From contig JADGOZ010000081.1 in assembly GCA_017882705.1 (NCBI GenBank), positions 1 to 40,110 of the forward strand: a stretch of DNA of 40,110 nucleotides, given 5' to 3'. Shown here in pieces: positions 37,611 through 40,110 of this stretch. The notes beneath the pieces are model-generated. The model worked only from the letters and a program-made list of their open reading frames with translations. It ran no database searches and was not told where the DNA came from. The first letter of the stretch is position 1; each line of letters begins with the position of its first letter. A program made the position numbers and the translations under genes. This stretch comes from Candidatus Nanopelagicales bacterium. GTDB taxonomy: Bacteria; Actinomycetota; Actinomycetes; S36-B12; CAIYMF01.

Positions 37611-38543
37611 TCAGGGGCGCGAGCCCACGCGGGCCACGACCTGCGCGGCCACCCGGTTCCCGCGCTCGAGGGCCACGACCGGGTCGACGCCGTCGCGCCA
37701 CGCGGGCAGCCAGCCCGCGGCGAAGGCGTCGCCCGCACCCGTCGTGTCGACGACGTCGACCCCTTCCGCGGGCGAGAAGGCAGTGGCGCCCGACGAGTCC
37801 TGCACGTAGGCGCCTCGCGGACCGAGCTTCACCACGACGGTCCCCACGGTCGAGCACAGGGTGCGCGCAGCGAGGGCGGCGCCGGCGAGCGCGGTCGCGT
37901 CGTCGTCCTCCGGGCGGGGAGCGGGCAGGTTCGCGAGGAGGGCCGCCTCGGACTCGTTGGCGAACAGGACGTCGATCCCAGTGACCCAGGACAGGAAGCG
38001 GTCGGACCCGGTGTCGGCCAGCGGCCCCACCGACGCGACGTCGACGCTGGTCGTCATCCCGCGCAGACGGGAGCGGTCGAGCGCCGAGAGCCCGGCCATC
38101 CGGCTTCCGTCCACGAGGAGCGTGTAACCGGACAGGTGCAGGTGCCGGCCGTGGGCGAACAGGTCGTCGGACAGGTCGCCGGGGGCGAGCGCCTCGTTGG
38201 CGCCGGGATCGGGGATCATCGTGCGCTCGCCGTCCGGCATGACGAGCACGATGCACGTGCCGGAGGGCCTCCTGGGGTCGACGGCGAGGTTGCACCGGAC
38301 GCCGATCGCCTCGAGCTCCGCACGCCCAGCGCGCCCGAGCAGGTCGTCGCCGATGCGGGCGACGAGGGTGGTGTCCTCGCCGCCGTGCGCGAGCCAGGCA
38401 GCGGTGTTCGCGGCTGCTCCGCCGCCGAGCACCTGCACCGACGCGTTGGTGTCGGTGCCCTCGCGGAGCGGTCCGGGCAGCTCCGCCACGACGTCGGTCA
38501 TCCACTGGCCGACGACGACGTAGCGGACCCGGTCGGTGCTCAT
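37611..38543 (-). CDS. psuK: PfkB-family kinase, probable pseudouridine kinase
   Basis: The 310-residue ribokinase-fold sugar kinase phosphorylates pseudouridine to pseudouridine 5'-phosphate. Landmarks are [16 protein letters not shown] near the start (first PfkB signature) and [13 protein letters not shown] near residue 260 (second signature, with catalytic Asp). Its ATG overlaps the psuG stop (ATGA), the basis for assigning pseudouridine rather than another sugar; the sequence alone would also allow ribokinase- or adenosine-kinase-like substrates. It is probably cytosolic. No dedicated transporter is adjacent. Confidence 0.8.
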   Translation of the reverse strand: MSTDRVRYVVVGQWMTDVVAELPGPLREGTDTNASVQVLGGGAAANTAAWLAHGGEDTTLVARIGDDLLGRAGRAELEAIGVRCNLAVDPRRPSGTCIVLVMPDGERTMIPDPGANEALAPGDLSDDLFAHGRHLHLSGYTLLVDGSRMAGLSALDRSRLRGMTTSVDVASVGPLADTGSDRFLSWVTGIDVLFANESEAALLANLPAPRPEDDDATALAGAALAARTLCSTVGTVVVKLGPRGAYVQDSSGATAFSPAEGVDVVDTTGAGDAFAAGWLPAWRDGVDPVVALERGNRVAAQVVARVGSRP

Positions 38544-39442
38544 GCCAGGAGTGCCGTGGCGATCGCGGCGGCCAGCGCGGCGTTGCTGCGCACGAGGGCG
38601 ACGTTGACCTCGAGGCTGCGACCGTGTGTCGCGGTGTGGAAGTGGTCGAGCAGGAAGGGCGTGACGTCCTTGCCGTGGACGCCGGCCGCGTCGGCCGCGG
38701 CGAGGCCGGACTCGAGGACGCTGTCGTGCAACGCACGGTCGAGCTCGTCGGCCTGCTGCACGGGGTTCACCACGAGCACGCCGGCGCCGCACTGCAGCGT
38801 GGTGCGGGCGTGCAGCACGGCGGCGATCTCCTCGGGCGACTCAACCCGCCAGTCGAGGGCGAAACCCGAGTCGGCGAGGTAGAAGCCGGGGAAGCGGTCG
38901 GTGCGATAGCCGAGCACGGGGATGTTGAGCGTCTCGAGCCGCTCGAGCGTCGCGGCGACGTCGAGGATGGACTTCACCCCGGCGCAGACGACCGTGACCG
39001 GCGTCGTCGACAGGGTCGTGAGGTCGGCCGACTCGTCCCAGGTCTCGCGCGCGCCGCGGTGGACGCCGCCGAGACCCCCGGTGGCGAAGACCGTGATGCC
39101 CGCCAGTGCCGCCAGGTGCGACGTGGCGGCGACCGTCGTGGCGCCGTGGCCCTCCTTCGCGACCAGGGTGCCGAGGTCGCGCACACTGACCTTGACGACA
39201 GCGTCGTCCATCGCGATGGTCCGCAGCGCCTCGTCGTCGAGGCCGATGCGGGGCACGCCGCCGACGACCGCGATCGTCGCGGGGACGGCGCCGCCCTCGC
39301 GCACGCTGTGCTCGATCTCGCGGGCCACCCGCAGGTTGTCGGGGCGGGGGAGACCGTGGCTGATGATCGTCGACTCGAGGGCCACCACCGGGCGGCCGCT
39401 GTCGAGGGCGTCGGCGACCTCGGGATGGATCTTCAGGCGCAT
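38540..39442 (-). CDS. psuG: Pseudouridine-5'-phosphate glycosidase
   Basis: The 300-residue enzyme splits pseudouridine 5'-phosphate to uracil and ribose 5-phosphate. Family blocks are [15 protein letters not shown] with PRPDN at the start, [56 protein letters not shown], the catalytic-Lys block [11 protein letters not shown], and [11 protein letters not shown]. It is complete. ATG 39442 is used. It is the first gene of the psuG-psuK pair and is divergent from the GNAT gene. Confidence 0.92.
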   Translation of the reverse strand: MRLKIHPEVADALDSGRPVVALESTIISHGLPRPDNLRVAREIEHSVREGGAVPATIAVVGGVPRIGLDDEALRTIAMDDAVVKVSVRDLGTLVAKEGHGATTVAATSHLAALAGITVFATGGLGGVHRGARETWDESADLTTLSTTPVTVVCAGVKSILDVAATLERLETLNIPVLGYRTDRFPGFYLADSGFALDWRVESPEEIAAVLHARTTLQCGAGVLVVNPVQQADELDRALHDSVLESGLAAADAAGVHGKDVTPFLLDHFHTATHGRSLEVNVALVRSNAALAAAIATALLA

Positions 39443-39519
39443 GCCGCCACGTTATCGCCGCTCCCGTGGCCGAGGTGCGGCGAGCGGCCTCCACCTCCCT
39501 CGGCGGCTACGGTGGCCCC

Positions 39520-40110
39520 GTGACCACAGAGCCGGAGCAGGTCGCTCCCGCACCGGCGCACTGGGAGGCCGACGTCCCGGTCCGCGACGGCCGGACCGTG
39601 CGGATCCGCCCGATCACGCCGGACGACGGCGAGCGCCTCGCGGCCTTCCACCGCTCGCTGTCCGACGAGACGGTCTACTTCCGGTTCTTCGCCCCGTATC
39701 CCGAGCTCACCGAGCGCGACATCCACCGCTTCACCCACGTCGACCACGTCGACCGGGTCGCCCTGGTCGCGACCGTGGGCGGGGAGTTCCTCGGGGTCGG
39801 GCGCTATGACCGACTCGACTCCCGCGACGCCGAGGTGGCCTTCGTCGTCCGCGACGACCACCAGGGACGCGGGCTCGGATCGGTCCTCCTCGAGCACCTA
39901 GCGGCGGCCGCGCGGGAGCGCGGGGTGCGCCGCTTCGTCGCCGAGGTGCTCCCGACGAACCGCCGCATGCTGGCGACGTTCGAGGAGGCGGGCTACCACC
40001 CGTCGCACCACATCGAGGACGGTGTCGTCAGCCTGGCGTTCGACATCCGGCCGTCGGAGTCGTCGGAGTCGGTGCGCGCCGCGCGCGAGCACCGCGCCGA
40101 GGCGTGGAGC
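39520..40110 (+). CDS. GNAT acetyltransferase domain, 5' part of a probable GNAT / acyl-CoA synthetase fusion
   Basis: A GTG at 39520 opens a frame that stays open to the right edge (197 codons). Residues about 10-170 form a GNAT domain: VRIRPITPDDGERL, VYFRFFAPYPELT, FVVRDDHQGRGLGS (acetyl-CoA pyrophosphate loop) and RFVAEVLPTNRRMLATFEEAGY. After about residue 175, SVRAAREHRAEA resembles the linker in actinobacterial proteins that join an N-terminal GNAT to an ADP-forming acyl-CoA synthetase-like domain (Pat-type lysine acetyltransferases). The rest lies outside the window, so the fusion is inferred. Confidence 0.75.
   Translation, partial: MTTEPEQVAPAPAHWEADVPVRDGRTVRIRPITPDDGERLAAFHRSLSDETVYFRFFAPYPELTERDIHRFTHVDHVDRVALVATVGGEFLGVGRYDRLDSRDAEVAFVVRDDHQGRGLGSVLLEHLAAAARERGVRRFVAEVLPTNRRMLATFEEAGYHPSHHIEDGVVSLAFDIRPSESSESVRAAREHRAEAWS

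Overview
The window is high-GC DNA from an actinobacterium. The evidence is strong G/C bias at third codon positions, frequent GTG starts, ATGA/GTGA stop-start overlaps, DUF7455 and SCO7613-type proteins, and an actinobacterial-type topoisomerase IV pair. The gene set looks most like Nocardioidaceae or a close relative, but that is an inference from gene content only.

Positions 1 to about 11,250 look like an accessory or decayed region. They hold short, mostly hypothetical genes mixed with a few recognisable ones: a partial CDS and a DNA-binding-like small protein at the left edge, a DUF309 protein, a type I methionine aminopeptidase, a two-gene membrane pair, heme A synthase, a CBS-pair protein, an SRPBCC protein, a SHOCT membrane protein coupled to an exported protein, a solitary PD-(D/E)XK nuclease-like protein, and a DUF7455 protein. 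Broken genes lie between them: a 5'-truncated NERD-domain remnant directly behind the heme A synthase stop codon, the end of an SH3-like secreted protein, and two small genes with apparent frameshifts. A very strong hairpin (11262-11308) lies just before the more orderly right part.

From 11.5 to 25.4 kb come a DUF2142 membrane protein, a frameshifted WS/DGAT acyltransferase remnant, and a three-gene minus-strand operon: C69 Ntn-hydrolase, class III aminotransferase, and a DUF6206 protein that I read as kinase-fold. Next are a small ArsR/SRPBCC divergent locus with a clear operator palindrome, a divergent DHPS-like protein coupled to a RibD-type reductase, an orphan anaerobic sulfatase-maturase-like radical SAM enzyme, a truncated SCO7613-type membrane protein, a glutamine-synthetase-family ligase, and a repeat-rich LPXTG surface protein whose upstream region can form alternative hairpins.

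From 25.5 to 40.1 kb is core-like sequence: DUF456 protein, aldo/keto reductase, a second DUF7455 protein, topoisomerase IV subunit B (plus strand), luciferase-like flavin oxidoreductase, a membrane protein, FprA-type ferredoxin-NADP reductase, beta-carbonic anhydrase, sucrase/ferredoxin-like protein overlapping topoisomerase IV subunit A (minus strand), pseudouridine catabolism genes psuG-psuK, and the 5' part of a GNAT protein that probably continues into an acyl-CoA synthetase.

The best candidate for an undescribed system is the C69 hydrolase / aminotransferase / kinase-fold operon at 13366-16989. The degenerate DHPS plus reductase pair and the standalone nuclease are next. No CRISPR array, rRNA, tRNA or intact transposase was seen.
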